Of a stretch of DNA of 18,927 nucleotides, positions 6,025-13,527 are shown one piece after another. The stretch covers positions 1 to 18,927 of the forward strand of contig JAGODU010000074.1 in assembly GCA_017998095.1 (NCBI GenBank). Direction: 5' to 3'. The notes under the pieces were generated by a model, which worked only from the letters and a program-made list of their open reading frames with translations, searched no databases and was not told the origin of the DNA. Source of the stretch: Prolixibacteraceae bacterium. Lineage in GTDB: Bacteria; Bacteroidota; Bacteroidia; Bacteroidales; Prolixibacteraceae. The number at the start of each line of letters is the position of its first letter. The stretch's first letter is position 1. The position numbers and the translations under genes were made by a program.

Positions 6025-8622
6025 TTAAAATTGCTGTCCGATAACAAAGTGGAACTGGCTTTTGGAATTCGACGAATCTCCGCTATTTGGCATATCGAAT
6101 CCATATCCCCAGTCAATGCCCAGCAATCCAAACATAGGCAACCAAAAGCGAACACCAACACCAGCTGATCGTTTTAAATCAAACACATTTAATTTCTTGA
6201 AATCCCACCAGCTGTTACCTGCCTCAAGGAATGCAAGCGCATAAATATTAGCAGATTCTGAAAGTGTGATAGGATATCTAACTTCAACCGTTGCTTTAGT
6301 ATATATGTTTGCAGCTCTTCGGCTTCCGGTAGTAGCAGTCAAAGAGTTGTTTGCATATCCTCTGAGAGCAATATTGTCTGAACCATAAAGATCATATCCT
6401 GACATTCCATCTCCTCCAAGCTTGAAACCTTCAAGTGGTGATTTTCTGTTTTCGTTATAATAGCCTAACATCCCAAATTCAAATTTTGTATGCAAAACAA
6501 ATTTTTCAACCCGGTCAAGCGGGGTAAACCATTTAGCATTGAAAAGCCATTTATGATATTCAAGGAAGTTATATCTTTCCTTGTCAGTCATGTTCTTATC
6601 TGAATAATCTTTCCCGTTATACAATGAATAGGGTGGAGTTGTTTCAACTGATAAACTGAATGATGAACCCCTGCGTGTGTATAATGGGTTATCGATTGAG
6701 TTTCTGCTTAATACTGTTTTAAAACTAAAGTCATTTATATCTCCGGTTGTAAGGAAATAGTAAGCCCAATCCTTAAGATTATAGTGTTGCAAGGACAACT
6801 CATGATATATTGTGAAATAGTCATCAGGCCATTCAAGACGATAGCCATAACCAAGCGAAGCTCCGTATGTTATCTGCCATCCGGTAACATTTGCATCAGT
6901 CATATCCGGATAAGACTGCCCGTAACCTCCATAACCATATTGCGAATAGCCATAACCACTATAACCATAGCCTCCGTAGCTGCCGTATGGATTGCTATAT
7001 GAATATTTTTCGTCTGACTTAGTGAGTTTAGAATAATAAAAAGATAAAGAAAAGTTATTTGGCTTTTTACCTCCGAACCAGGGGTCCATAAATGTAAAGC
7101 TATACTGCTGATAAAACTTTCCACTTATCTGAGCACGAATACTCAGAGTTTGACCATCGCCACTTGGCAGTGGTTTCCAGGCTTCTTTATTTAAAATATT
7201 CTGAGCAGAGAAATTACTGAACTTAAGTCCAACGGAGCCAACAAACATTCCCATACCCCAACCACCTGATAATTCTACCTGGTCGTTTGCTCTTTCTAAA
7301 AGTGTATATTTAATATCAACTGTACCGTCTTCCTGATGTGGAATAGGATCTATTCCAATTCTTTCCTGATCGAAATGACCTAATTGTGCCAACTGTCTGT
7401 AAGATCTCATTAGTTGTGTCTTGCTAAAAAGATCTCCGGGAATTGTATAAAGCTCACGCCTTGCTACATGTTCATGCGTCTTTGTATTTCCTTCAATGAT
7501 AATTCTGTCGATTGTTGCCTGCTTTCCTTCAAATATTCTCATCTCAAGATCGATAGAATCATTTTCTGTTTTTACTTCTATTGGAGTACAGCTATAAAAG
7601 AGATATCCGTTGTCAGAATAAAGATTGCCCATTGCATCGTTGTCAGAGGTAAGTCTTTTTTCCATTTGTTTCTGATTGTAAACATCTCCCTTCTTTATTC
7701 CCAGATAATTTTGAAGATATTGAGAAGGATAAATAGTATTTCCAACCCAATTCATGTTTCTGATGAAGTATTTGTTACCTTCTTCAATCCACAGTTCAAT
7801 GTTCACTGTGTTATCATCGTTTTTTATAATACTGTCCTTTGTGATTATTGCATCCCTGAACCCAAGCTCATTATATTTATCAACCACATTCACTTTATCA
7901 TCAGCATAAAGGTTTTCCTGGAATTTCTTTGAAAGGAAGAAGTTCTTAATCTGCATGTCGTTTGTCTTCTTCATTGCCTTGTCTAGCTTAGCTACTGGAA
8001 CTTTCTCTACCCCGTGGTAAATGATTTTTCTGATTTTAACCTTTTCCTTTTTATCTACATTAATATCAAGGATTATAGAGTTTTCTTTTTCAGGATCATC
8101 CTTCTGAACAATGTTAACTTCAGTATTTAAAAATCCCTTTTCTTTGAAAATATCTGTAATTATTCTTTGGGCATTGACCAACTGGGCGTCAACTATCTGT
8201 CCTCCTTCAAGCAATAAAACTTTTTCTTTGATGTCTTCCAGTTCAGATTTCTTTACTCCATTATAATTGACTTTTGAAAGTCTTGGCCTTTCTCTCAGGT
8301 ATATTTCAAGGTAAATCTTATCGTCGACAATCTTTGAAGCATTTATTCTGACATCAGAAAAAAGCCCTTGTTTCCAGAATTTCTTAATAATTTCTGTAAG
8401 CTTATCACCCGGAACCGTTATTTCATCTCCTACATCTATTCCGGAATATTGTTTGAGCATATCCTTGTCGAGGTATTTAATTCCAACGATATCTATTCCA
8501 CCGATTGTGTATTCTCGGGGACTTGAATAATAAATTGAAAAATCAGTGCTGTCGGGTAATTGTGACCAAAGCTTGAATATTGTCAATACCAGAAAAACCG
8601 TTAATGAAAGTCTCTTAAACAT
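6025..8622 (-). CDS. bamA: BamA, outer-membrane protein assembly factor (Omp85)
   Basis: 865 residues. Layout: signal peptide (MFKRLSLTVFLVLTIFKLWS, about 1-20); five POTRA domains at roughly 38-112, 113-192, 193-283, 284-367 and 368-445, each with the strand-helix-helix-strand pattern (for example IGGIDIVGIKYLDKD, IRNMNWVGNTIYPSQ, IDRIIIEGNTKTHEH); then a 16-strand barrel from about 448 to the terminal Phe (GQQF). The conserved loop-6 motif appears as LRGY (Arg754-Gly755-Tyr756). The protein folds and inserts beta-barrel proteins into the outer membrane. Odd feature: residues 540-571 form a Tyr/Gly-rich run between barrel strands, probably a surface loop. The start is 4 bp after the uppS stop, so translation is probably coupled. 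Confidence 0.97.
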   Translation of the reverse strand: MFKRLSLTVFLVLTIFKLWSQLPDSTDFSIYYSSPREYTIGGIDIVGIKYLDKDMLKQYSGIDVGDEITVPGDKLTEIIKKFWKQGLFSDVRINASKIVDDKIYLEIYLRERPRLSKVNYNGVKKSELEDIKEKVLLLEGGQIVDAQLVNAQRIITDIFKEKGFLNTEVNIVQKDDPEKENSIILDINVDKKEKVKIRKIIYHGVEKVPVAKLDKAMKKTNDMQIKNFFLSKKFQENLYADDKVNVVDKYNELGFRDAIITKDSIIKNDDNTVNIELWIEEGNKYFIRNMNWVGNTIYPSQYLQNYLGIKKGDVYNQKQMEKRLTSDNDAMGNLYSDNGYLFYSCTPIEVKTENDSIDLEMRIFEGKQATIDRIIIEGNTKTHEHVARRELYTIPGDLFSKTQLMRSYRQLAQLGHFDQERIGIDPIPHQEDGTVDIKYTLLERANDQVELSGGWGMGMFVGSVGLKFSNFSAQNILNKEAWKPLPSGDGQTLSIRAQISGKFYQQYSFTFMDPWFGGKKPNNFSLSFYYSKLTKSDEKYSYSNPYGSYGGYGYSGYGYSQYGYGGYGQSYPDMTDANVTGWQITYGASLGYGYRLEWPDDYFTIYHELSLQHYNLKDWAYYFLTTGDINDFSFKTVLSRNSIDNPLYTRRGSSFSLSVETTPPYSLYNGKDYSDKNMTDKERYNFLEYHKWLFNAKWFTPLDRVEKFVLHTKFEFGMLGYYNENRKSPLEGFKLGGDGMSGYDLYGSDNIALRGYANNSLTATTGSRRAANIYTKATVEVRYPITLSESANIYALAFLEAGNSWWDFKKLNVFDLKRSAGVGVRFWLPMFGLLGIDWGYGFDMPNSGDSSNSKSQFHFVIGQQF
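6910..7005 (-). repeat. Tyr/Gly-codon repeat inside bamA
   Basis: The segment encodes BamA residues 540-571. Of residues 546-571, ten are Tyr and ten Gly, in units such as GYGYS and QYGYGG. In DNA it is an imperfect repeat of TATGG-type units, so copy number could vary by slippage. It sits in an early part of the barrel where an extracellular loop is expected. Confidence 0.85.
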
Positions 8623-8626
8623 TACT

Positions 8627-9376
8627 TCAAATTGGTTTTTTTATCTGCTCGCTTATCTTTCCAAAACGGCGTTCTCTTTGTTGATAATTAAATATTGCCT
8701 CATAAAAATCCTCTTCCGTAAAATCGGGCCATAATACAGGAGTGAAATATAATTCTGAATAAGCTATCTGCCATAAAAGAAAGTTGCTTATTCTTTCCTC
8801 TCCACTTGTCCTGATCAATAATTCCGGATCCGGAATTTCTGCGGTTGCAAGATAGCTATCAAAGAGCTCTTGTGAAATATCTTCAGGCTGAATTTTAGAA
8901 TTTTTAACATCTTTAGCGATATTTTTAACAGCTTTTAAGATTTCCCACCTTGAACTATAGCTTAAAGCCATTACAACTGTAAGTCCGGTATTATGTGAAA
9001 GGGTCTTTTCAATTTCATTTGTTTCTTCTCTTACTTTCTTCGGAAGACTATCTTTATCTCCAATAACTATGAGCTTGACATTATTACGGTTTAATTCTTC
9101 AGTTTCACTCTTTACAACTTTAACCAGCAAAGACATTAATGCTTCAACCTCATACTTAGGTCTGCTCCAGTTTTCTGTAGAAAAAGCATACAATGTAAGG
9201 AAACGAACACCAATATCTGCAGCTGCTTTTATACATGATCTTACTGATTCAACTCCATGCTCGTGACCAAATATTCTTGAATTGCCCCTTTTTTGAGCCC
9301 ACCTGCCATTGCCGTCCATTATAATAGCAACATGGGAAGGTACTTTATCAAGCTTTATTGATTCTCTGTAACTCAT
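8627..9376 (-). CDS. uppS: Isoprenyl transferase, probable undecaprenyl diphosphate synthase
   Basis: 249 residues, normal for cis-prenyltransferases. The signature HVAIIMDGNGRWA carries the catalytic Asp21, with Arg25 and Trp26; GHEHG (His38) and YAFSTENWSRP (63-73) complete the farnesyl diphosphate site, and LLIRTSGEERISNFLLWQ plus ELYFTPVLWPDF give the C-terminal signature. The cytoplasmic enzyme adds isopentenyl units in cis to farnesyl diphosphate to make the C55 lipid carrier for peptidoglycan and surface polysaccharides. It lies 2 bp after the upstream beta-barrel gene and 4 bp before bamA, a tightly packed operon. The polyprenol chain length is inferred from the family and context. 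Confidence 0.96.
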   Translation of the reverse strand: MSYRESIKLDKVPSHVAIIMDGNGRWAQKRGNSRIFGHEHGVESVRSCIKAAADIGVRFLTLYAFSTENWSRPKYEVEALMSLLVKVVKSETEELNRNNVKLIVIGDKDSLPKKVREETNEIEKTLSHNTGLTVVMALSYSSRWEILKAVKNIAKDVKNSKIQPEDISQELFDSYLATAEIPDPELLIRTSGEERISNFLLWQIAYSELYFTPVLWPDFTEEDFYEAIFNYQQRERRFGKISEQIKKPI

Positions 9377-9378
9377 TG

Positions 9379-10050
9379 TTAATTAAGCGAATTATAAGCG
9401 GGACATGGTTTCTTGCCCCAATAAAATTTATAGCTCAAAGTTAATCCAAAATAGCTAATCCAATCATTGTTATGTAATAAATCGTTAACTTTTTGAAGTC
9501 CGGCCGAGGAATGTGGGTTTTCCATATTGTCTAGTTCATCGTTAAAAAGCTTTCTTAATGATGCTTCAGCTCCTATTGAAAGATATTTCCCAATGGCATA
9601 TTTTACTCCAACTCCAATAGGTATGTTTGGAGTAAACACACCTCCCGATATTCCTCCGTAGGTCGTTAACCCAAGTCCTGTAAACACATAGGGACTGAAT
9701 TTCATCTTTTCAACTCCAATAATGAAATCAAGATAATTTATCTCCACAAGTGCACTCAAATCAAAAACATCTTTATTGAATCCCTGTGCCGGTATCCCGT
9801 CAAGATCTCCTTCAGCTCCGACTTTTCCATACAATGCATTTATCCTCAAACTAATGCGTGAATTAAAGTTATATCTGTAGAAAGCTCCGTAATCCAGATT
9901 CACAGATTTCAATATATCAGTTCTGGTTAAATCAGTAATAGGCACAGACCCTCCAAGAAACAGACCTAAATCGGCAGTTTGTTGCTGTGGTAAGGCTTTT
10001 ATTGTTACCATCAATGAAAATAAAACAATAACAACTTTTTTCAAGGGCAT
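9379..10050 (-). CDS. Outer-membrane beta-barrel protein, DUF6089-like, function unknown
   Basis: 223 residues from the ATG at 10050; a TTG six bases upstream would add two residues but is less likely. The signal peptide is MPLKKVVIVLFSLMVTIKA, with probable cleavage near LPQQ. The mature part has alternating amphipathic strands with many aromatic and Gly residues (LGLFLGGSVPIT, YGAFYRYNFNSRISLRINALYG, YVFTGLGLTTYG, IPIGVGVKYAIG, WISYFGLTLSYKFYWG), a pattern fitting a small barrel of about eight strands. Position between nadK and uppS-bamA matches what I recall for the DUF6089 family of Bacteroidota; the family name is from memory and context. It opens the uppS-bamA operon, which suggests a link to envelope assembly, but no catalytic motif is visible. 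Confidence 0.85.
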   Translation of the reverse strand: MPLKKVVIVLFSLMVTIKALPQQQTADLGLFLGGSVPITDLTRTDILKSVNLDYGAFYRYNFNSRISLRINALYGKVGAEGDLDGIPAQGFNKDVFDLSALVEINYLDFIIGVEKMKFSPYVFTGLGLTTYGGISGGVFTPNIPIGVGVKYAIGKYLSIGAEASLRKLFNDELDNMENPHSSAGLQKVNDLLHNNDWISYFGLTLSYKFYWGKKPCPAYNSLN

Positions 10051-10065
10051 ATTCAATGACTAAAT

Positions 10066-10125
10066 TTATTTAAAACAAAATCCGGAATCAGAACCTGTTG
10101 ATTGATAATGTCCCGGAAAGCCCAT
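10066..10125 (-). other. 19-codon upstream reading frame in the leader of the uppS-bamA operon
   Basis: An ATG at 10125-10123 opens MGFPGHYQSTGSDSGFCFK and stops at TAA (10068-10066), 15 nt before the ATG of the beta-barrel gene. It lies downstream of the predicted promoter at 10149-10177, so it would be inside the mRNA leader. It is too short to support by composition alone. Confidence 0.2.
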
Positions 10126-10148
10126 CACATTCTTTTTTTTGAGAGCTA

Positions 10149-10177
10149 CAAAAATAATATAAATATTCAAATACAAA
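10149..10177 (-). promoter_or_regulatory. Probable promoter of the beta-barrel - uppS - bamA operon
   Basis: On the minus strand, TTTG (10177-10174), 17-nt spacer, then TATTTTTG (10156-10149): both elements of the Bacteroidota consensus (-33 TTTG / -7 TAnnTTTG) at accepted spacing. Transcription would start near 10143 and give a leader of about 90 nt that begins with an A-rich stretch (eight A, from the T run at 10133-10140). The rest of the 185-bp gap (10051-10235) shows only the short upstream reading frame and weak AT-only inverted repeats. Confidence 0.55.
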
Positions 10178-10235
10178 CGGCTTATATTATGAACTGAAAT
10201 AATTATGAAAAATTGTTCTTTTTAAAAGAATTTGT

Positions 10236-11117
10236 TTAATTTCTTTTGTCGGCTCCCCACATGAGTTTATTCCGAAGTGTAGAGTAAAACGATTGCCCTT
10301 TAAGCTTGATTACCGGTATCTTATATTCAGCTTTTCTGATTTTGATTATTGATGAGAATTTCATTGGAACTGAACGATGATCAACTGAAATCAAAAAACT
10401 TTCTCCACGCCCTTCAATCTTTAATTCAATTTCCACATCATCAGGAACAATAACAGGCCTAACTGTAAGGTGATGCGATGCTATCGGAGTGATTATGAGT
10501 CCCTCCAACTCAGGAGTAACTATAGGTCCTCCAACACTTAAAGAATAGGCTGTTGATCCGGTAGGAGTGGCTACTATTAATCCGTCAGCCCAATAGTTTG
10601 CAAGAAATTCACCATTTATTGAGGTCTCAATCTTTATCATCGATGAATTATGTAATTTATGAACAGACAACTCATTGACTGCAAAATTGAATTCCTGAAA
10701 TACATCTGCAGGTTCAACAAGTTTTAGCATCGACCTGTAATCCAAAGTGTATTCTCCTGCAATATACTGATGAAGTGCCTCTTCTATATTTTCATTTGTT
10801 ATGTCTGCAAGAAAACCAAGCCTTCCGCAATTTACTCCCGCTATTGGAACGTTATGACCTACAGCTATTGAAACAGCATTCAAAAATGTACCGTCGCCAC
10901 CAACAGAAAGCACCAGATCCAATTTATTGCCTTCCATATGACTGTTATCCAATGACATTATACTATCAACTGGTATTCCATATTTCTCTTTAAGCATAGC
11001 AATTATTTCCTTTGACATGGAAATATCGATATGATATGCATTCAAAAAATTAATGATACGTTTGTATGTCGGGATGAATTCATCTCTTACTTCTGTGGCG
11101 TAAATAGCTATTCTCAC
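10236..11117 (-). CDS. nadK: NAD kinase
   Basis: 293 residues, normal length. It phosphorylates NAD to NADP in the cytoplasm and is the only route to NADP. Motifs: GGDGTFL with catalytic Asp75 (73-79), GVNCGRLGFLAD (94-105), the NE motif in VNELSVHK (Asn148-Glu149), and the glycine-rich TPTGSTAYSLSVGGPIV (184-200). The start is GTG (11117-11115), which yields the family's usual opening MRIAIYATE; no in-frame ATG occurs nearby. It follows the CBS-domain gene by 20 bp and is probably cotranscribed with it. The gap of 185 bp to the next gene, with its own promoter, separates it from the uppS-bamA unit. Confidence 0.97.
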   Translation of the reverse strand: MRIAIYATEVRDEFIPTYKRIINFLNAYHIDISMSKEIIAMLKEKYGIPVDSIMSLDNSHMEGNKLDLVLSVGGDGTFLNAVSIAVGHNVPIAGVNCGRLGFLADITNENIEEALHQYIAGEYTLDYRSMLKLVEPADVFQEFNFAVNELSVHKLHNSSMIKIETSINGEFLANYWADGLIVATPTGSTAYSLSVGGPIVTPELEGLIITPIASHHLTVRPVIVPDDVEIELKIEGRGESFLISVDHRSVPMKFSSIIKIRKAEYKIPVIKLKGQSFYSTLRNKLMWGADKRN

Positions 11118-11137
11118 TTTGTTTCTTCTAGTGAATA

Positions 11138-11803
11138 TTATATATTCAAATATTTCATAAACAATTCGTAACGCTCGTTATACATGTCATGAATTATTGA
11201 ATCATCCATGTATACCGCTTTGATATTGTAATCATATCTTATAAAGGTTTGAATTATTGATGATATCTCAGTTACGTTGACTTTTATTGTTACATCCATA
11301 TCCAATGAATTCTCAGGATTCCTGGTGTATAAGCTTAAAATCTTTGCGTTGTTCGATTCTACTATTTGCGAAATTTGTGATAACGAGTAATTTACAGGGT
11401 TTATTTCAAGCACGATTAATGCACCTGGTTCACCAACTGTTACAAGATTCATCAGTGCTTTAGAAATGTCATTGATCAGAATAGAACCACAGTAGTCCCT
11501 GTTCATTTCAAGCACCGGTAAAACAGTGATGTCTTTTTCAACCATCACCCTGATTGCCTCGTAAATATGCTGATTGGCTTTAATATGAGGTGTCATTAAA
11601 GAAATTCCGGAATCTTTCAGACAACATTTACCAATGTTGAAATCGTAAATATCCTTATCAGAAATAAGCCCCATATACTCCTTATCGTGGACAATCGGCA
11701 TATGGGAAACCCTGAACGATTCCATAATGTTAAGGGCTTTTTTTCCTGTATCTGAACAATTCAGAGTAGGGAATGTTTCCGATATGAGTTCACGAGCTAT
11801 CAT
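11138..11803 (-). CDS. CBS-pair protein with C-terminal ACT-like domain
   Basis: 221 residues, no signal peptide, cytoplasmic. Two CBS repeats occupy about residues 1-120 (MIARELISETFPTL ... HMPIVHDKEYMGLISDKDI, then LMTPHIKANQHIYEAIRVM ... VLPVLEMNRDYCGSILIND). The remainder (about 128-205) has an ACT-like pattern: GALIVLEINPVNYSLSQI, NAKILSLYT, DVTIKVNV, YNIKAVY. CBS pairs usually bind adenine nucleotides and ACT domains usually bind small metabolites, so the protein looks like a sensor without an attached enzyme. It sits 20 bp upstream of nadK and may modulate that kinase or share its regulation; this is inference from context. It is divergent from pdxJ across a 108-bp gap. Confidence 0.85.
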   Translation of the reverse strand: MIARELISETFPTLNCSDTGKKALNIMESFRVSHMPIVHDKEYMGLISDKDIYDFNIGKCCLKDSGISLMTPHIKANQHIYEAIRVMVEKDITVLPVLEMNRDYCGSILINDISKALMNLVTVGEPGALIVLEINPVNYSLSQISQIVESNNAKILSLYTRNPENSLDMDVTIKVNVTEISSIIQTFIRYDYNIKAVYMDDSIIHDMYNERYELFMKYLNI

Positions 11804-11834
11804 CTTTGGTAAATCTGTTCTTTCAAAAACATCA

Positions 11835-11850
11835 AATATTGTGCAATATT
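11835..11850. promoter_or_regulatory. Palindrome in the divergent pdxJ / CBS intergenic region
   Basis: Perfect inverted repeat AATATTG-TG-CAATATT between two divergent genes. The octamer AATATTGT also recurs directly with a 10-bp period (11835 and 11845), that is, on one face of the helix. It overlaps a near-consensus minus-strand -7 box (AATATTTG, 11840-11833) for the CBS gene. It could be an operator, but AT-only palindromes are common in such DNA. Confidence 0.3.
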
Positions 11851-11911
11851 GTATTTCTTAAAAGATACTCTTATTTTAAAGTATTAAATTGCGCCCTAAA
11901 ATAGTATTAAA

Positions 11912-12628
11912 ATGACAAGGCTTAGTGTAAATATAAATAAAATTGCAACAATACGTAACGCACGTAATGGAAATATACCAAATGTTGTTAAAGCTGCAGT
12001 TAATATTCAAAAATTCGGTGCTCAGGGAATCACTGTTCACCCTCGTCCCGATGAAAGGCATATCAGATACAGCGATGTTTATGAGTTAAAACCAATAATT
12101 ACTACTGAATTCAATATTGAAGGAAATCCAACTAGGCATTTTATTGATCTAGTTACTGCTGTCATTCCGGATCAGGTAACTTTAGTGCCTGATGCTCACG
12201 ACGCTATAACTTCAAATGCAGGGTGGGATACTATCAAAAATAAATCTTTCCTCACTGAAGTTATTGCTGAATTCAAATCAAAAGGTATCAGGGTATCCGT
12301 TTTTGTTGGTACTGATCCTGATATTGTTGAAGGTGCTAAGCTATGCAATGCTGACCGAATTGAGTTCTATACTGAACCTTATGCTACTCTTTTCCCAATA
12401 AAACCTGATGTTGCTGTTCAACCATTTGTAAATGCAGCTCTGGTAGCTAAAAAAATTGGATTAGGAATTAATGCCGGTCATGACCTTGATTTGCAAAATC
12501 TTAATTTTCTGATTAGAAATATCCCTTTTATTGAAGAAGTTTCAATAGGGCATGCTTTGATTTCTGATGCTTTATACCTTGGACTGGAAACTACTGTTCA
12601 CAAATATCTTGAATGCCTTAAAATCTAA
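11912..12628 (+). CDS. pdxJ: Pyridoxine 5'-phosphate synthase
   Basis: 238 residues, normal for PdxJ. It condenses 1-deoxy-D-xylulose 5-phosphate with 3-amino-2-oxopropyl phosphate to pyridoxine 5'-phosphate, the last ring-forming step of the DXP-dependent vitamin B6 route; it works as a cytoplasmic octamer. Motifs: LSVNINKIATIRNAR at the N-terminus, VHPRPDERHI with His43, Arg45 and His50, EFNIEGNP with Glu70, VTLVPDAHDAITSNAGWD, GINAGHDL with the late catalytic His, and EVSIGHALISDAL at the phosphate site. Start is ATG, giving the family's normal beginning. It is divergent from the CBS-nadK unit, an arrangement I recall as common in Bacteroidota. Its last 11 bases overlap the convergent sugar kinase gene. 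Confidence 0.97.
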   Translation: MTRLSVNINKIATIRNARNGNIPNVVKAAVNIQKFGAQGITVHPRPDERHIRYSDVYELKPIITTEFNIEGNPTRHFIDLVTAVIPDQVTLVPDAHDAITSNAGWDTIKNKSFLTEVIAEFKSKGIRVSVFVGTDPDIVEGAKLCNADRIEFYTEPYATLFPIKPDVAVQPFVNAALVAKKIGLGINAGHDLDLQNLNFLIRNIPFIEEVSIGHALISDALYLGLETTVHKYLECLKI

Positions 12629-13526
12629 GCGCTATTTCCCTTGCATATTCATCAGAGATATAATTCATTTCTGATTTACATACTTCAGAAGAAAAGCTGA
12701 TTGAAAGGTTAATTATTTTATCCCATTGTTTTTCTTCCAGTAATTTTATGCTTCTCTTGTTTATCTTGCTATAGTAAAAACCGGCAAGTAACCCTGCTGA
12801 GAAATTATCTCCAGCCCCTATAGTACTAACAGTTTCGATAGCTTGTATATCATATTTCTTTTTGAAACCATACGAAAAAACTGAAACAGGCTTTTCTCCG
12901 TCAGTCAATATCAATGTGTTAACTCCAAATCCATTTACTTTTTCCCATATCATTTCACAATCAGATATATCGTAAAGGTTTATAAAGTCCTGTACTGAAG
13001 CTTTTATTATTGAAGCATACTTCATATTGACTTCTGCCTTTTCCTTTATATATGAATCTGATTTCCTGATGTTAGGATCATATATTATAATAACATTTTC
13101 CTGATATGCCTTTTCCAGAAAGCAAATCAGGTTTTCCCTTCCTTCATCCATGATTGCATTGGAAGAACCAAATAATAAGTAGTCGCCACACTTTACTTGA
13201 GGATATTTGAGCGAAGGAAATGTTTTCGGGTTATAAAATTGGTATTCTGCATTATTATCTGAATCAAGAAAAGCTATCGATAGTCGTGACTTATCCTTAT
13301 ATCTGACGACATTTTCGCAATTGACATGGTTGTCAGTAAGAAACGTCATTGACATTTCTCCGATATGGTCTTTTGAAATCCTTGAAATAAAGCATACCGG
13401 CAACTTAAGTCTTCCCAATGAAACTGATGTATTAAGTGAGCTGCCTCCAATAATAGCCTTGTGTGGCTGATTGTTTTTGAATACAATATCGAAGGTGGTT
13501 TCACCTGTAGTGAAAATCCTGCCCAT
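12618..13526 (-). CDS. PfkB-family carbohydrate kinase (fructokinase-like)
   Basis: 302 residues, typical of ribokinase/PfkB enzymes. The N-terminal signature is HKAIIGGSSLNTSVSLGRL (22-40), the DPNIRKS segment (150-156) forms part of the core, and the C-terminal signature STIGAGDNFSAGLLAGF (234-250) contains the catalytic base Asp240 and the GAGD anion hole. The VSTIGAGDNF variant is one I associate with Bacteroidota fructokinases, but substrate cannot be fixed: fructose, another ketose or a nucleoside are possible. The start lies 1 bp after the malQ stop, so the pair is translationally linked, pointing to a role in sugar entry or glycogen/maltodextrin metabolism. The 3' end overlaps pdxJ on the opposite strand by 11 bp. 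Confidence 0.88.
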   Translation of the reverse strand: MGRIFTTGETTFDIVFKNNQPHKAIIGGSSLNTSVSLGRLKLPVCFISRISKDHIGEMSMTFLTDNHVNCENVVRYKDKSRLSIAFLDSDNNAEYQFYNPKTFPSLKYPQVKCGDYLLFGSSNAIMDEGRENLICFLEKAYQENVIIIYDPNIRKSDSYIKEKAEVNMKYASIIKASVQDFINLYDISDCEMIWEKVNGFGVNTLILTDGEKPVSVFSYGFKKKYDIQAIETVSTIGAGDNFSAGLLAGFYYSKINKRSIKLLEEKQWDKIINLSISFSSEVCKSEMNYISDEYAREIALRF

Positions 13527-13527
13527 A

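Noticed and set aside
6910..7005. Repeat in bamA as a CRISPR-like or mobile repeat
   Set aside because: It is an in-frame codon repeat inside an intact barrel, without unique spacers or target-site features.
7414..7932. 172-codon plus-strand reading frame within bamA
   Set aside because: It lies wholly antisense to a certain gene with intact motifs; the translation is a low-complexity Ile/Phe/Cys-rich string, as expected from the opposite strand.
10051..10056. TTG start at 10056 for the DUF6089-like protein
   Set aside because: The ATG at 10050 gives a standard signal peptide (MPLKKVV); TTG would add only Met-Asn and is a rare start.
10216..10230. Inverted repeat TTCTTTT / AAAAGAA after nadK as a terminator
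   Set aside because: Only one G-C pair and almost no loop; too weak to call a terminator.
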